Positions 44,046 through 55,610 of a DNA stretch of 64,000 nt are shown here, piece after piece. The DNA is from Aselliscus stoliczkanus (taxonomy: Eukaryota > Chordata > Mammalia > Chiroptera > Hipposideridae). The stretch lies in contig CM066736.1 of assembly GCA_033961575.1 (NCBI GenBank), positions 83,104,852 to 83,168,851 of the forward strand, given 5' to 3'. Below the pieces are notes generated by a model, which saw only the letters and a program-made list of their open reading frames with translations, did no database searches and had not been told where the DNA came from. Positions within the stretch are counted from its first letter, which is position 1, and every line of letters begins with the position of its first letter. Both the position numbers and the translations under genes were made by a program.

Positions 44046-45034
44046 GCTCCATCTGAGAGTGCCAGGCAAAGGTTGCTAATAAGACTAAAATAGCCCTGGG
44101 ATGAAGAGTGTTCAGCCAGGTGGCCCTTTCTTGCTACTAAACTGCTGTGAACAGTGTCTCCCCATTTGGGACAGCAAATGGCTGCACACAAATGCATGAA
44201 AACCAGACAGCTCTGCAGTCATTAAAACCCCTATGGATGCCCATCAGGCTGCAGCACAGGTGTTCATTAGGTAGATGCAGGTTCAGGTTGATAAGAGCCA
44301 AAGAGCAGCATCAGAGCTGTGCTCTCTGTCAGGTATATTGGAAGCAACAATGACTGTTGCCAACTTGGGCTTGACGTGAGGATTATAAAAAGGTCTGCAA
44401 GGATCCTGCTCCCGCTTTGTAGATGCACCAGATGTCAGCTCTGAAGGGCTGTAGTCCATGTTCTTCCTAAATAATGCCAGAAAAGCTCTGCTGGAAAGTG
44501 AACAGAGAAAGTGGGGGAGGGTTCACAGTCAAATTAAATTGGTAAAAATCTCTATGTGATAGTTCTGATGGATAGGTCCAATGACAACATCGCTCACATC
44601 CATGTTCTCATGGGAAGGGAAATGGCTGGTTCAGAGTCAACAGGCAAAAGGGACACCAAGTCTCAAACCTAAGTGCTCACAGGCCTTGTATGCATGCCAT
44701 GGGGCGTGACCTCTGGGGTGAAATGCTTACAAAAGACTGCAGGGAGGCCTCACAAAGGAGAGAAGGGCTGGTGCAAAGGCACTGGGGTTAGATCTCCACT
44801 AACGAAAATCCTAGCATCACTCCCTCAAATGCAGCCCTTCCTAGGAATAGAGCTCAGATGGTGCTAGAAGCAAACTGGAGATCACCCCATGGGCATAGAA
44901 TGGCTGAGGGATGGAGCTGCTCAGACAAAAGTGGGGAAAACTCAGACGTCCTAATGTCAAGATTGGAACATCTCTGTGTGATATCTCAGGCACCTGTGGC
45001 CACAGGGTGCATTACCAGGAGGCAGGTGTTAGCT
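44046..45034. other. Unassigned non-coding
   Basis: Largest repeat-free-looking stretch between 40 and 47 kb. Frames of 60-84 codons lack features. Confidence 0.4.
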
Positions 45035-45245
45035 CAGCAAGATAAATGCTTACAGTGCATAAAGCCATTTTTATATATATCATCTCATTCAAGCCAGACA
45101 GTCACCCTTTGAGGGAGTTTTTATCCCCATTTTATAGATGGGGAAAGAGAAGCTCAAAGAAGTTCACTCATTTCCCCAAGTTTTGGAAGTGGGATTAGAA
45201 TCCATGTCTTTATAGATACAATGCCATGTTCTTTTCACACTGAAG
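45035..45245 (-). repeat. MIR, antisense
   Basis: 'tatccccattttatagatgg' and 'gattagaatccatgtcttta'. Confidence 0.88.
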
Positions 45246-45289
45246 TTGTCCAAAGATGAGGAGGAGGATGGTGTCCATGGCTGTGAGGG

Positions 45290-45420
45290 GTCAGCCGTGT
45301 TTTGCAGATGGAGGGTCTGAGCCCCAGAGAGGGCCTGCCACTTGCCCAGTTTGGCATGGCTGGAGCTGGAGAGATGGGCCTGAATGCAGACTGTCGTCGG
45401 CAAGCCTATCCTCTGTATGC
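45290..45420 (-). repeat. MIR fragment, antisense
   Basis: 'tttgcagatggagggtctga' and 'gccacttgcccagtttggc'. Three frames overlap here and are artefacts. Confidence 0.7.
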
Positions 45421-45619
45421 GCCTCTTCCTTATGGGAATGAGCGAGCTCCTCATCCCAGAGCAGTGGGAGCAAGTTCCGGATGAATCTCCGCCAGCTTAC
45501 CTTTACGATGAGTCCTTCCGCAGAGTGGTTGGGCGTAGATGGTAGCTAAGGGCCCTGCTTCCTACCTGGAGGTTCCTTGGCTGTGCTGAGCAGAGGACAT
45601 CACACAGCCAGGTGCCTGG

Positions 45620-45945
45620 CTTGAAGCAAATTCCTAGGGAATGATGAGTAGAGTTTGGGGAGGAAGTAACCAGGAGGGTCCTGGGGGCGGAGCTAGGTGT
45701 TTGGCTTTGAGGAGAAGGAAGTCTGGAGAGATACGCAGAGCAGGGAGTGATGTGATCAAACAGTGTTTGGAAAGATGATTCTCACTTTGCGGGGAGAAGG
45801 GGCCAGGGAGACAGGGGAGACCCACGTGGAGGCTCCTAAAGGTGCAGACACGGGTCTGGGCAGCCCTGACCAGGACAGCAGACAATCCTGAGGACAGGCG
45901 ATTCCATGAGTTGACAACATTCCCTGCACATTGGTAAGCATGCCT
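45620..45945 (-). repeat. L2 fragment, antisense
   Basis: 'gagtgatgtgatcaaacagt' and 'gaaagatgattctcactttg' fit the antisense L2 ORF phrase for this region. Confidence 0.72.
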
Positions 45946-46849
45946 AGTTCTTTGTAGCCTTATTAGTCACAGGTTGAACCTTTCTGTCTTTCCTCTCCTT
46001 GGGTTCAACTCTTATGCAACCAGTTTAGTTTATCTAGGGCCACTGTCTTCTATGTTTCTACATTGTGGCTGTATATTTTAATGTTTGATTTGCTGGTGGT
46101 GGTTTGTTAACTCAGAATTCCAATCCAGGAGGTGTTCATTTATCAAGGCCTCTTCCCTGTTTCAGATTCTGGTTTTAAAGAGAAAAGAAACATGTCAACA
46201 TAAGCCCAATGCAGAGTTTTGGGGTGAGAAATATAATCTACCCTATCCCCAAGGTTGCCAAAGGGTGTTGAGACAGATCTGCACATTCCCTATCCTATAA
46301 CATTTTGGAAATGCCACCCTGAGTGTTGATTTTTCTATTCTCAGCTTACAGGGCAAAACGGTGTTCACTTTTCCTATTTACTTTTTGGAGAAAGTTCAGG
46401 GGGAAGAAGAAATTTCTTTGGCATCTTTTGAAGAGGATAAAAATACAACATGGCTTTTGTGTGGTGAAAATGTGGGAGATTTCAGTTTCTAAATATCTGT
46501 GCTAGAGGAAGCAAGCTCCACTTGGAGGCTTGGCTCGCGGGCTCTGGGCCCAGAGGAGAGGATGCCTGGCAGGGGCTGAGCTGCCCTGAAAAGTCAGTGA
46601 GTGAGTCCTGTTGGAAAGTGCTGGAGCACGGCAGGTTCCTTCCTGAGCCTCCAGGGTCATGGACTCCAGTAGAGAAGAAGAACCTCTGTCAAGCTCACGT
46701 GCCCAAAGAAAAGGAAACGTACCCGAGTAGAGAAAAATGCTCCAGTTGCTTCACGCCTTCAGCACGGTTGGAGGAGGCTGCACAGAGAAAGGAGTGGCCT
46801 CTCGGGCGCCAGGGCCTTCGGATCCACGCTGCAGACTAGGCAGCCTGCC
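45946..46849. other. Unassigned non-coding
   Basis: A 105-codon frame (46522-46839) is featureless and overlaps a second frame. No repeat recognised. Confidence 0.4.
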
Positions 46850-47010
46850 CTTCGCAAGTCAGCCCGCCCCTTGTCTCCTCATCTGTAAAATGTGTACGGT
46901 TGAGCCCTTATCTCAAAGGGTGGTTGTGAGAACTATATGAGATGATGAAGATAAAAGCTACTTCTTATTTAGCACATACTAAACAGATATTAGTTATTGC
47001 TATTATTTGA
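46850..47010 (+). repeat. MIR 3' half
   Basis: 'gtctcctcatctgtaaaatg', 'gggtggttgtgagaactata' and 'gttattgctattatt'. Confidence 0.85.
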
Positions 47011-47694
47011 TTTGTCACTGAAACATTGTTTAATCATACATAGGAACAAATTAAAACTGTGTGTGTATGTGTGCTCACAGGCACCCACGCAAATATTGGT
47101 CTTCCAAGAAAAAGGATTTAACTATGTGAGAAAGGAGCAAATTATTCCCTTAGAGACCGAGATATCCTGGGAAATTTTCTATAAGTTGCTGAGACCATGG
47201 CTTCTCATTGCTGGAATTATCCACGGAACAGGGGAGAAGCCAGCCAGTGGTCCAGCTGTTGACTGTACTAGGCTGCGGTCCATATGTTTGGCTGGGCTTG
47301 TGCTTCTGGCATCCCAGTCTTGGAATGGCCGCCCTGGGCACTTTCCAGACATCTGCTTTGCTGTCCCGAAGAAGCAGCAGAAGGGAGGTCTGAGGTCCAT
47401 CGGGGAAGGGGAGAATTGGCACTTTCCTGGTTTGGGTGGGTCTTGGAGGAAAGGGAGACTAAAACGGCAGTGGGTGGAGGGAACCCCTAGGGGTCTGAGT
47501 TATTGGACAGACTGTTGGTGTTGATGGACTCCATCTGGAAATCCACCCCCTGTAACAGCAGCCCCAGCAGACTTGTCCAACACTTTGGCGAGTCATCATT
47601 CTCATTCCATCTCCTTTTTGAGGCAGTAGCCTTCCATTCATTGACTGCGGACTCAGTGTCAGCCCCATATTGCACACCACGAACTAGGGCAGTC
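47011..47694. other. Unassigned; chance 175-codon frame
   Basis: The frame at 46997-47524 starts inside MIR-derived sequence and overlaps several frames on both strands, with no domain. Confidence 0.45.
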
Positions 47695-47905
47695 GTGACA
47701 GTGAATACTTGTGGACTGCTTACCATGAGCCAACGTGGTGGTAGGTCCTGCTCCAGCATGAAACTCGTCACAGTAGGTCCCTGAGGTGGGTAGGCAGTAC
47801 CATTTGGCAGAATAGGAAACAGACCTAGAAAGGTCAAGTTACTTGTGGAAAGTCACACAGCTGATAAGAAGCAGCCCTAGGATCCAGACCTCGCCTCTGA
47901 CCCTC
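47695..47905 (-). repeat. MIR, antisense
   Basis: 'agaaaggtcaagttacttgt' and 'ggaaagtcacacagctgata'. Confidence 0.85.
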
Positions 47906-48494
47906 TAACATCCACACAAGTAACCTCGACTGTGTGCATTGGTGCCCTGAAGTGAGACACTATCAGGAAGAGAAGCAGAGATGGCAGTCGTACGTACCAC
48001 ACGTCATAGACCCTCACTGGGTTAACCCGGGCTGGCCTGTTGTTAGAGGCTAGATGGTGCAATGGGAGCATGGAGTGGGAGTTGGGGGGTTAGAAGCAAC
48101 TGATAACTGGGTGCCCTGGAATCTCCTAGGAGCGTGCCTTTAAATGGCAGCTCGTACTATGATTCCTGATAACTGGGAAACTCATGGCTTCAGTGAGCAG
48201 TAGGAAGCTTGTGCCCCTCCCAGTAGGAGGACCAGGCTAGTCAAGGTAGGAGCCTCACGCTAGAAGAGACCTCAAGAGGTCACCAGGCCCATGGGTCCCC
48301 TGGCAGGCTACAGGCCCGGATGTTGGCAGCTCCTCTAGGTTTATAAACTTCCCAAGGATGAGTGACACAGTCTTCTCCCATCACTCACTCAGGCTTATGG
48401 AAGAGCTCAGAAGAGTGTAAAGGAATGTCTACTTCCTATTCAAGATGGAAGTTGTAAGTTTTGTCTTTGTTAGTCAAGAGAGACTTGCTGAGTG
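47906..48494. other. Mostly unassigned; possible L3/CR1 scrap
   Basis: 48250-48400 ('agaagagacctcaagaggtc') could be an old L3-type LINE. Confidence is low. Confidence 0.35.
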
Positions 48495-48640
48495 GAGAGT
48501 TCTGCATGAGGAAGCAGAGTGCAAGAAGTGGTTCTGGAGCCCGACCTGGGTTCACATCCTGTCCTACTGCTCACCACCTGCCTACATCGCTTGCCCTCTC
48601 TGAGCTTCCACTTCCTCCTGTGAAAAGCTCCCTGAAGGGC
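48495..48640 (+). repeat. MIR fragment
   Basis: 'ctggagcccgacctgggttc' and 'tgccctctctgagcttccac'. Confidence 0.7.
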
Positions 48641-49364
48641 TGCCATGAGGACTGAAGCCTGGCTATAGGGTTGCTTCTGCAGGGAGACATTTCTGACTGC
48701 AGACTGGACCCCATTTCCAAGAGTGGCCTGGCCTTGCTTCTTCAGCCCCTCATTCCCATCCCCTATCAGGCAGGGCCAGATATGCCCAGGCTGATCCAAG
48801 AGCTTAGAGATAGACACATCTCCTGCCAAGCACAGCTGACTCGAAGCCATCTCGCAGAGGAGAAGGAACAGATCTGGCCCCAAGCTGAGTCTGGCCTCAG
48901 AGCCTTGGACCTACCCCTAGGCTCATGCACAGCTTGTGCAGGCACTGATCTGGGACAGCCTGGAGCCACTGGCAGCCTCATAAATCAGGCCTTTGAAGCT
49001 TCTGCAAGCTCCCTGGGAGAGCCTGAGCATCTTGATCTTCTTGCAGCAGGAGTTCCTCCCCGCCTGGTCTGGAGTCTCCAGGGCTGACTGGGGCCTGATT
49101 TACAGAGTTCTCTGACAGCCACAGCTCAACCTGGGAGGGGAGGCCCAGGAAAGAATGAGTATGCCCTATGACCTGGCCTCCCAGGCTGGGGACACCGTCA
49201 GAGCTACCCTGGAGAGAGGGTCACTGCTTCCTGGGCCCTGCAGTCAATGTTCCCCAACCCTACTGGAATTTGGCCCTCCTTGCTGACAAGATTAATCTCT
49301 TCCCTTCAGAGTCCCTTCAAAAAAGTCAAACCTGGCAGCCTGGGGGAGAGAGGTATGGTCGATG
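48641..49364. other. Unassigned; chance 138-codon frame
   Basis: 48671-49087 encodes a frame with no known domain. Antisense frames of 137 and 71 codons overlap it. Confidence 0.4.
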
Positions 49365-49590
49365 GGCCTGAGTTTGGAGTCAGATCTCTCTGCCCGTGTC
49401 CCAAATCCACCATGTCCTAGGTATGTGGCTTTGGACAGGTCTTTTCACATTCACGAGCTTCAGATTCTTCATCTGTCACATGAAATTAGTAAATGTCACT
49501 GGTATAGAGTTGGTGTGAGGGATACATGAGCTGGCAGATGTAAGGCATGGTGCCCTGCGGCTGGCACATCATAGGCACTTAGAAAATGTT
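49365..49590 (+). repeat. MIR, nearly full length
   Basis: 'gtatgtggctttggacaggt', 'cagattcttcatctgtcaca', 'atcataggcacttagaaaat'. Confidence 0.87.
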
Positions 49591-49711
49591 CTGTCCCCTC
49601 CTTCCTCCTCAGTCTGAACACCCAGACCTTCTGACTCAGGTCACTGTGCAGGCCTATGCTTTCCAGGCCAGGATCTGTGGATTATTCTCTGATCATCGCA
49701 AACTCCTGGAC

Positions 49712-49922
49712 CAGTGCTGTCCCACAGAATTTTCTGCCATGATGAAAAAATATTCTATGTCTACACTGCCTAGCACAGTCACCACTATCCACAAGTGGCT
49801 TGTATACTTTTTAAATGTGGTTAGTGTGACTGAGGAACTGAATTTTATTTATTTTAATTAGAAATTTAAATTTAACTGTAATAGCTACATGTGGCCAGTG
49901 GCTGCCATATTGGACAACATAA
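49712..49922 (+). repeat. MER20-type hAT element
   Basis: Runs from 'cagtgctgtcccacagaatt' to 'gctgccatattggacaacat', with 'gtgactgaggaactgaattt' in the middle. It is the same family as 40919-41153 in opposite orientation. Confidence 0.9.
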
Positions 49923-49927
49923 GCCTG

Positions 49928-50060
49928 ACTTAAATTGTGTGACCTTTGGTAAGTCACATCACCCCTCTGCTCTTTCAGGTTTCTTCATCTACGAAATAGA
50001 GGCTGTTGGTAGAACTAAATGAGGCAAGAAATGTACCTCATTCAGTTGCCACACATCTAT
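49928..50060 (+). repeat. MIR fragment
   Basis: 'aaattgtgtgacctttggta' and 'tttcttcatctacgaaatag'. Confidence 0.8.
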
Positions 50061-50069
50061 TCATTGTGA

Positions 50070-50330
50070 TTATTTAATGTTTACTGAGTTGAGAGCACTG
50101 GAGGCTCTGAGAGGGAAGGCATGGCCCCTGTCATTGGGACAGTTGTGCAGACGAAATGGGCACCAATGAAACAGAGACAAGAGGCTACAGTCCCAACCCC
50201 TCACCTAGCTTTTCCTGACCTCTACGCTATTCCCACTATTGCTGGGGCCTCCCTCTTCTTTGCTCCAAGGACTTTCCACATAGGACCGTAACTGTTTCCA
50301 GGATTAGCATCTCCCTCCCATTTTTCCATC
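50070..50330. repeat. L2-like scraps in both orientations
   Basis: 50070-50165 looks antisense ('ggaaggcatggcccctgtca') and 50195-50330 sense ('ctttgctccaaggactttcc'). Both are weak. Confidence 0.4.
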
Positions 50331-50864
50331 TCAGCAGCTTGACCCTCAGAGTTTAGTATTAGACAGCATCTGATTAGAGGCTTGTAGCTACCATGCACGA
50401 GAGAGAGGATGAGGCCTTGAGTGGCCTGGGTGCCTCAAGCATGGGGGAGCTGGGAAAGGAAAATGGATCCACTCCACCTCCTTACAAGGTGATTTTTAGT
50501 CTTCATATCTATCACTTCAAGGTCCCAAGATGGCTACCAGAATACTGCCACATTTAAGGCTAGAATAAGAAGATGAGTGGTATATCATCGACTGTCCTCC
50601 CCAAAGCTCCCTCTACCAGTGGACTTCCTTTTTCATCTTATTGGCCAGAACTGGGGCACATGGTCACCATTAGCTGCAAGGAAGGCTGGGAAATGGAGCA
50701 TCTGGCAAAGAGCAAGCAGGCTCATCTGATCACCTTAGCCAAATCATGATTCGTTGCCCGAGGCTGAGCATGTTGATTTTCCAAACAAAATTGGAAGAAA
50801 GGGGCAGAATATGCCTCTGGGATTGACCACTAAGAGTGCTTACCTCGGTAACCGCAGCACAAGT
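50331..50864. other. Unassigned non-coding
   Basis: No gene or repeat recognised. Confidence 0.4.
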
Positions 50865-51050
50865 GCTTCACAACTTACCAAGCACTTTTGCTTTGTGACT
50901 CTGTTTGAGCCACTCAAGGTTGTGAAGCAGTGCAAAGATGGCAATCCCCATATTACAGACGAGGAAAATGAGGCTCTAAGAGGTAAAGTGCTTGGTTGGC
51001 TCGTAAGCAGTAGATCCCAGTTCTCTGGACTCTCCAGCTGCTTCCTGTGA
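50865..51050 (-). repeat. MIR, antisense
   Basis: 'ccccatattacagacgagga' and 'aaatgaggctctaagaggta'. A 98-codon frame on each strand spans it and is an artefact. Confidence 0.85.
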
Positions 51051-51084
51051 GTGGAGAAAATGACCTCAGCTGAGGGCGGGGACC

Positions 51085-51175
51085 AGAAGTCGTTTATCTT
51101 TGTATCCCAAATATCTAGCACAATGGCCAGGCACAAAGTAGGTGTTCAGTAAATGTTTCTTGGACAGATTCATGA
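51085..51175 (+). repeat. L2 3' end
   Basis: 'tttgtatcccaaatatctag', 'acaatggccaggcacaaagt', 'aggtgttcagtaaatgtttc'. Confidence 0.8.
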
Positions 51176-51659
51176 ATGTGTTGCTATAATTAATTAGTCC
51201 TCATGCTTGTCACTGATGACTTTATTTAATTTATTAACTTGACCCCTGGTGCATGGGATGGGAGTAATTGGAGTTGGCCACCTACTACTTACTCTTCCTT
51301 CAAAACAAGGAAGCATCGTCCTTTCCAGGCCTGGCTGGCTATAAGCATATCATTTCCTAACACTCATGCTAGCCATGTGAGAAGACAGGGACCAAGCAGA
51401 GGGAGTCCCCTCTGGCCAGGAAGTAGTAAGTGGAGCTGGGTTCACACATGGCTCAGCCTTTTGAGGAGAACTCAGTCCAGAAGCCAGGAGCATTCCCTCA
51501 GGGGTCAATGAAAAGATCTATTAGGAGAAGAAGATGAGGAGGGGGAGCCAGTGACCGTTTTCCCAAAGAGCAAAGCTTCCTGGTGCCATCACCCTGGAAA
51601 ATGGTTCGGCTCAGGTTGTCTCCAACCTGTGTCCAGAACATGTGCTTGGACTCATTACT
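51176..51659. other. Unassigned non-coding
   Basis: No gene or repeat recognised. Confidence 0.4.
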
Positions 51660-51765
51660 TTGAAAACTAGTCCATCCCCCAGACAGGATGCTCCTCAAGG
51701 CAGATTCCGAATCCTGTCTGCATCCCCAGTAACTGGCAGCACAGGGAATGGGGTAGCTGGATGGG
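51660..51765 (+). repeat. L2 3' end
   Basis: 'gatgctcctcaaggcagatt' and 'gtctgcatccccagtaactg'. Confidence 0.72.
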
Positions 51766-52205
51766 TGTAAGAAAGGAAAAGATATTTCCCTTGCCTCCAG
51801 GGCTCGTCATCTTTTGAAGGAGACAGACACCTGCCTCATGACAAAAACAAATTCCAGAGCACTGGGCTCTCTGGAAGATAGGTAAGCAGAGAGTAAGCTG
51901 GCTGGAGAAGTAGTGATGATGGGACAATGGAGTCAGGTGGCAGGTAGGAGGAGAGAAGGGATCTGAGGAAGCTCCTGGGTGATTGACTTCCAAGAAGAGA
52001 AATAATTATAGCTGGCAGCGAGGGAGGAAAATATCTTCTGGGTCAAGGGCCCATGTATGCAAAGGCTTGGGGGCGGGAGAGGACAGGTGGGCAGGACAGA
52101 CTGGCGCTGCGTAGAATATGATTGAGAAAAGAGGGTGGAGATGAGACAGGATGGGTAACAACAGATAATCAGGATGTGAAGGACTGTGTTGATATTCTAC
52201 ATCCC
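51766..52205 (-). repeat. L2 fragment, antisense
   Basis: 'tgcctccagggctcgtcatc' then 'tgtatgcaaaggcttggggg'. It meets the sense L2 end-to-end and continues after a MER5A-like insertion. Confidence 0.6.
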
Positions 52206-52362
52206 ATGCTTCTCAGATCCTGATGTCCTAGGAATCACCTGGGATCTAATTGCAGATTCAGAATGAGTAGATCTGAGCCACAGCCTGAGATTTGGATTAT
52301 AATAAGCCCCAGATAAGGTTGATGCCACTAGTCCGTGACTCAAAGCCCCACTTTGAGTACAA
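52206..52362. repeat. MER5A-like hAT element inside L2
   Basis: 'aggaatcacctgggatctaa', 'gccacagcctgagatttgga', 'agccccactttgagtac' fit MER5-type elements. L2 antisense flanks both sides. Confidence 0.7.
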
Positions 52363-52500
52363 GGCTTTTGGCAATAAGGAGCCATTGAAATGTTGTGAAC
52401 AGGGACATGATAACAGTCTGATGTGCTTCTTAGAAAAATCTCCCTGAAACCTGTGAAGAAGCTTTAGCAGGGTAGAAGGATGCAGACAGGGTGAGAGATT
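52363..52500 (-). repeat. L2 ORF fragment, antisense
   Basis: 'caataaggagccattgaaat' and 'gggacatgataacagtctga' are hallmark antisense L2 phrases. Confidence 0.75.
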
Positions 52501-53234
52501 TATTTTTTCTATATGTCCAACACCTAGGATGGTGTCTAGCTCGTAACAGATAACCAATAGATATGTGTATAGGAATAAACTAGCCATTTATGATAGACTT
52601 TTTAAATAAGAAATTGGGAAGAATGGATGAGTCCATTTATCCCAGGCTATGCCAGTATTACATAAAACACCCCTTCAGGCCAACAAATTGAGAATAGGTC
52701 TTAAGGCAGTGGTTTTCTAAATCGTTTTGGGCCAAGGATCTGATTACTTAAATGGAATCCTAAATGGAGGACCAGAATGTGATTTAGATAAAAAAAAACA
52801 AGAGCCTGGTGGATGCAGACATGGGGGGCCTAGTACCTGATACCCTCCTCCTTCCCCTGGCTCCCCTCTCCCCTGACTGGCAGATTCCCACTGCCTCTTC
52901 CAGACTCTCAATGGCATCAGGTGCCCCAAGAATCCAGTCTGACTCATCCCCTAGCGCCAGGCCAGGGGATCTTAGATGTGGATTATCTGTTTCTGGCTCA
53001 GTTTTCCCCATGAGACAGTGCAATCCTTCAGGACCATGAAAGATGACCATCTCAGCATCCTCCTGCCCAACCCAGGGACCTGGGCAAATGAGGGATTTAA
53101 GGAAAGATAATAGGTGGAGGTGGATGGGTGAGACAGCACCTCCCAAAGGAAGAGCTTAAGTTCCCAGAACCCCAGATACTTGATCTCATCCCTCCCAAGC
53201 AGCAACGATAGCTGGACAGCAGAGATGTGCATGG
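52501..53234. other. Unassigned; Charlie-like start at 52709
   Basis: 'cagtggttttctaaatcgtt' may be an hAT end without a partner. A 120-codon antisense frame (52784-53146) is featureless. Confidence 0.35.
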
Positions 53235-53350
53235 AATGGAGTTGAGATTTTAAAGTAAAACAGTGCTGGATTCTAATCCCAGCTCAGGCACTTATTGACT
53301 ATGCAAACTTGGGTAAGTCCTGAGCTCCCCTGGGCCTTGGCTTCTCAATA
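53235..53350 (+). repeat. MIR fragment
   Basis: 'gattctaatcccagctcagg' and 'acttattgactatgcaaact'. Confidence 0.8.
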
Positions 53351-53714
53351 AAATAAGAAGTTCTCCCTTCAGAGGGACACGATACAGAATGAGTTACTGT
53401 ATGTGAGCCTTCTAACCCATGCAGCCCATGTCACACGTGGCGGCATTGCCAGCTCACAGCCCGCCTTCCTTCTGCACAAGTGTCTGTACATTGTATTTAA
53501 GCAGGAAACATCAGTCACGCTGACAAATCTCTGTGCCCCCAGGCAGTGTTCTGAACCAGTTAGAGGTTTGGCATTTATTCTCAACTGCTTGTTGTTATAT
53601 TTTTCAAATAGTCAAGTATTTAAATACCATCAGCCTGAGTGCGCCTGCAGATTTGGAGCCCTGGTCCTGCACGGGCAGGTGTTCAGACAGCAGCTGGGGC
53701 CTTGTGGAAGGGAC
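53351..53714. other. Unassigned non-coding
   Basis: A 122-codon frame (53403-53771) runs into the next MIR, so it is an artefact. Confidence 0.4.
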
Positions 53715-53865
53715 GTGAGGCATCTGAACATTGGGATCAAGTCCCAGCTCTGCCCTTTGCCAGCTGGGTGAACTTGGACATATCGCTTCGCTTCTTGGAG
53801 CCTTAATTTCCTCAACAAGAATAAGAAATATTTGCATCATGCTTCATGGTTTCAGAGCCACATCC
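53715..53865 (+). repeat. MIR fragment
   Basis: 'atcaagtcccagctctgccc' and 'gccttaatttcctcaacaag'. Confidence 0.85.
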
Positions 53866-53929
53866 ACCTGCTCCTGGGACATGCCAACCTCTGAATATAA
53901 CTCATCTTCTTCACCTCTGTGATATAGCT

Positions 53930-54105
53930 TGAGAAATTGAGACTCCATGTGGGCTCAGAGTCCCAGTTCCCCTAAAAAGCTGTGTGACGAGGCAAATCGC
54001 TGCCCACCCTTCTGAACCTCAGTTTATATAAAATGGCAACAATTTGGCAAAAACAAAGTATCATGAGGTACATACCCGGTGCCCAGTAAAATGAGAACAA
54101 CCGTT
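53930..54105 (+). repeat. MIR
   Basis: 'aagctgtgtgacgaggcaaa', 'ctgaacctcagtttatataa', 'tacccggtgcccagtaaaat'. Confidence 0.8.
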
Positions 54106-54949
54106 TGTGTTCATCATTTGTGTATTATTGTCATTTGCCTAGGATTACAAAGCCAGGTCTCAGAGTCAGCTCACCTGAGCCAGAGTCTCACACTCCTGCC
54201 TGTCTGCCTGCCTGCCTCACTTCCCTGTAGTGACGAGGACATAAAACCTACATCTCAGGGCAGGAGAGGGTTAGCACGATTGGCAGGGCTGTGTAAACTG
54301 TAAAGTGCCAGGTCCAGGAAAGGCCCTGGCATGATGTTTTCTCAGTGTGGGCCTGGGGCCTCTACCTCTGGGAAGGTAAATTCGATTGCTTGCCATAGAC
54401 TATGAATTTTAAACCTGGACTTTTTCTAGATCATGCTAAAAAAATTATTCTGTAGGCCCTTTTCCATTTGCTTCTTAGCTCAAGGCTCTGTTTAAACACC
54501 CTTCTCTAGCAATCATAGGATGGGAAGAGAAGAAAAAGGCAGCAGGCTCCTTCCACCCCACCCCACCCGACCCTACCCTCATCCGGGCTGAAGTGCACAT
54601 AACCCAGGAAGGTCAGGCAGATGGGGGGCAATCCAGCCTTCTGGCCTCTGTGGGGTCTGGCCCTCCTGGGGGGCTAATCCCTGCTTGTGATGCTCCCTTG
54701 GAGCAGGCACAGAGCCTAAGCCAATTAAAACCCTCTCTTTGAAGAGGCCTCAGGTTTCCCAGAAATCATCGGCCTGCACAGTGATGGGCCACCGCACAGG
54801 TCATAGATTCAGGGACTGCTCTTCCCTCTCCTCCACTGGCCAGAACTGGAGAAGGGCTGGGGCCTTGGTCTGAGAGGCCTCCATCACATGTCCCCTCTCC
54901 AGGTCCCCAGACGACTATGCAGGTCCCTGGAGAGGTAAGATGGCAAGGA
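54106..54949. other. Unassigned non-coding
   Basis: Contains a short TGCC repeat near 54197-54215. No gene recognised. Confidence 0.4.
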
Positions 54950-55075
54950 TATAAATAACTCCCCATCTTACAGAGGAGGAGAGTGAGGCCTGGAAAGCCT
55001 TGCCTGTGGTTCGTACATAGTAAACGCAGGGCTGAGACTCAAAGTGAAACAAACCTGTTCAAAACTAGTGTCTTT
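54950..55075 (-). repeat. MIR fragment, antisense
   Basis: 'ctccccatcttacagaggag' and 'aacgcagggctgagactcaa'. Confidence 0.72.
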
Positions 55076-55104
55076 TTTGGTTTTCTGGAAAAAGGACCAA
55101 AACC

Positions 55105-55190
55105 TTTTCACCTTGCACCCCAGCACAGATCTGGCCACATAGCAGGCTCCTAGTAAATATTTGCTCAGAGATTAAATGAATGCAGTGGTA
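55105..55190 (+). repeat. L2 3' end
   Basis: 'ccccagcacagatctggcca' and 'tagtaaatatttgctcagag'. Confidence 0.78.
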
Positions 55191-55239
55191 TGAGTGGGGG
55201 GTAGAAACCCAGAACTGCATCTGGGCTAGAATAAACTAA

Positions 55240-55241
<2 letters not shown>

Positions 55242-55282
<41 letters not shown>
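55242..55282 (+). repeat. (AAT)n microsatellite
   Basis: About 13 perfect AAT units, ending in a short GCA run and next to a MIR. Confidence 0.97.
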
Positions 55283-55500
55283 GCAGCAGCCTAGTGCTAA
55301 GCCTGTTTTAAGTACTTTGCACACATTAACTCATTCGATCCTCCCAACAACCCTATCTGTTAAGGACAGTTCTTATCTCCACTTTAGATAGGAGGCGTGG
55401 GGAGGTTCAATAACATGCTAGGTCCCATAGCTAGGCAGCGAAAGAGCTAGGATTTGAACCCTGGCTGTGTGGCTACAGAGTTCGCTGCTCTGCACCTACT
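55283..55500 (-). repeat. MIR, antisense
   Basis: 'cattaactcattcgatcctc' and 'gctaggatttgaaccctggc'. Confidence 0.9.
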
Positions 55501-55504
55501 TTTT

Positions 55505-55610
55505 ATCGGGGAACGTCCTCATCCGTAAGCTGGAGGTGGTGATGACCAGCATGCTGCCCGTCTCAGCATTACAGTGACTTGGGAAATGTGAAGGGGCTTT
55601 ACATTAGAAA
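55505..55610 (+). repeat. MIR 3' fragment
   Basis: 'aacgtcctcatccgtaagct' with a diverged MIR tail, directly after an antisense MIR. Confidence 0.55.

Noticed and set aside
46997..47524. 175-codon plus-strand frame
   Set aside because: Begins in MIR-derived sequence, with several overlapping frames on both strands.
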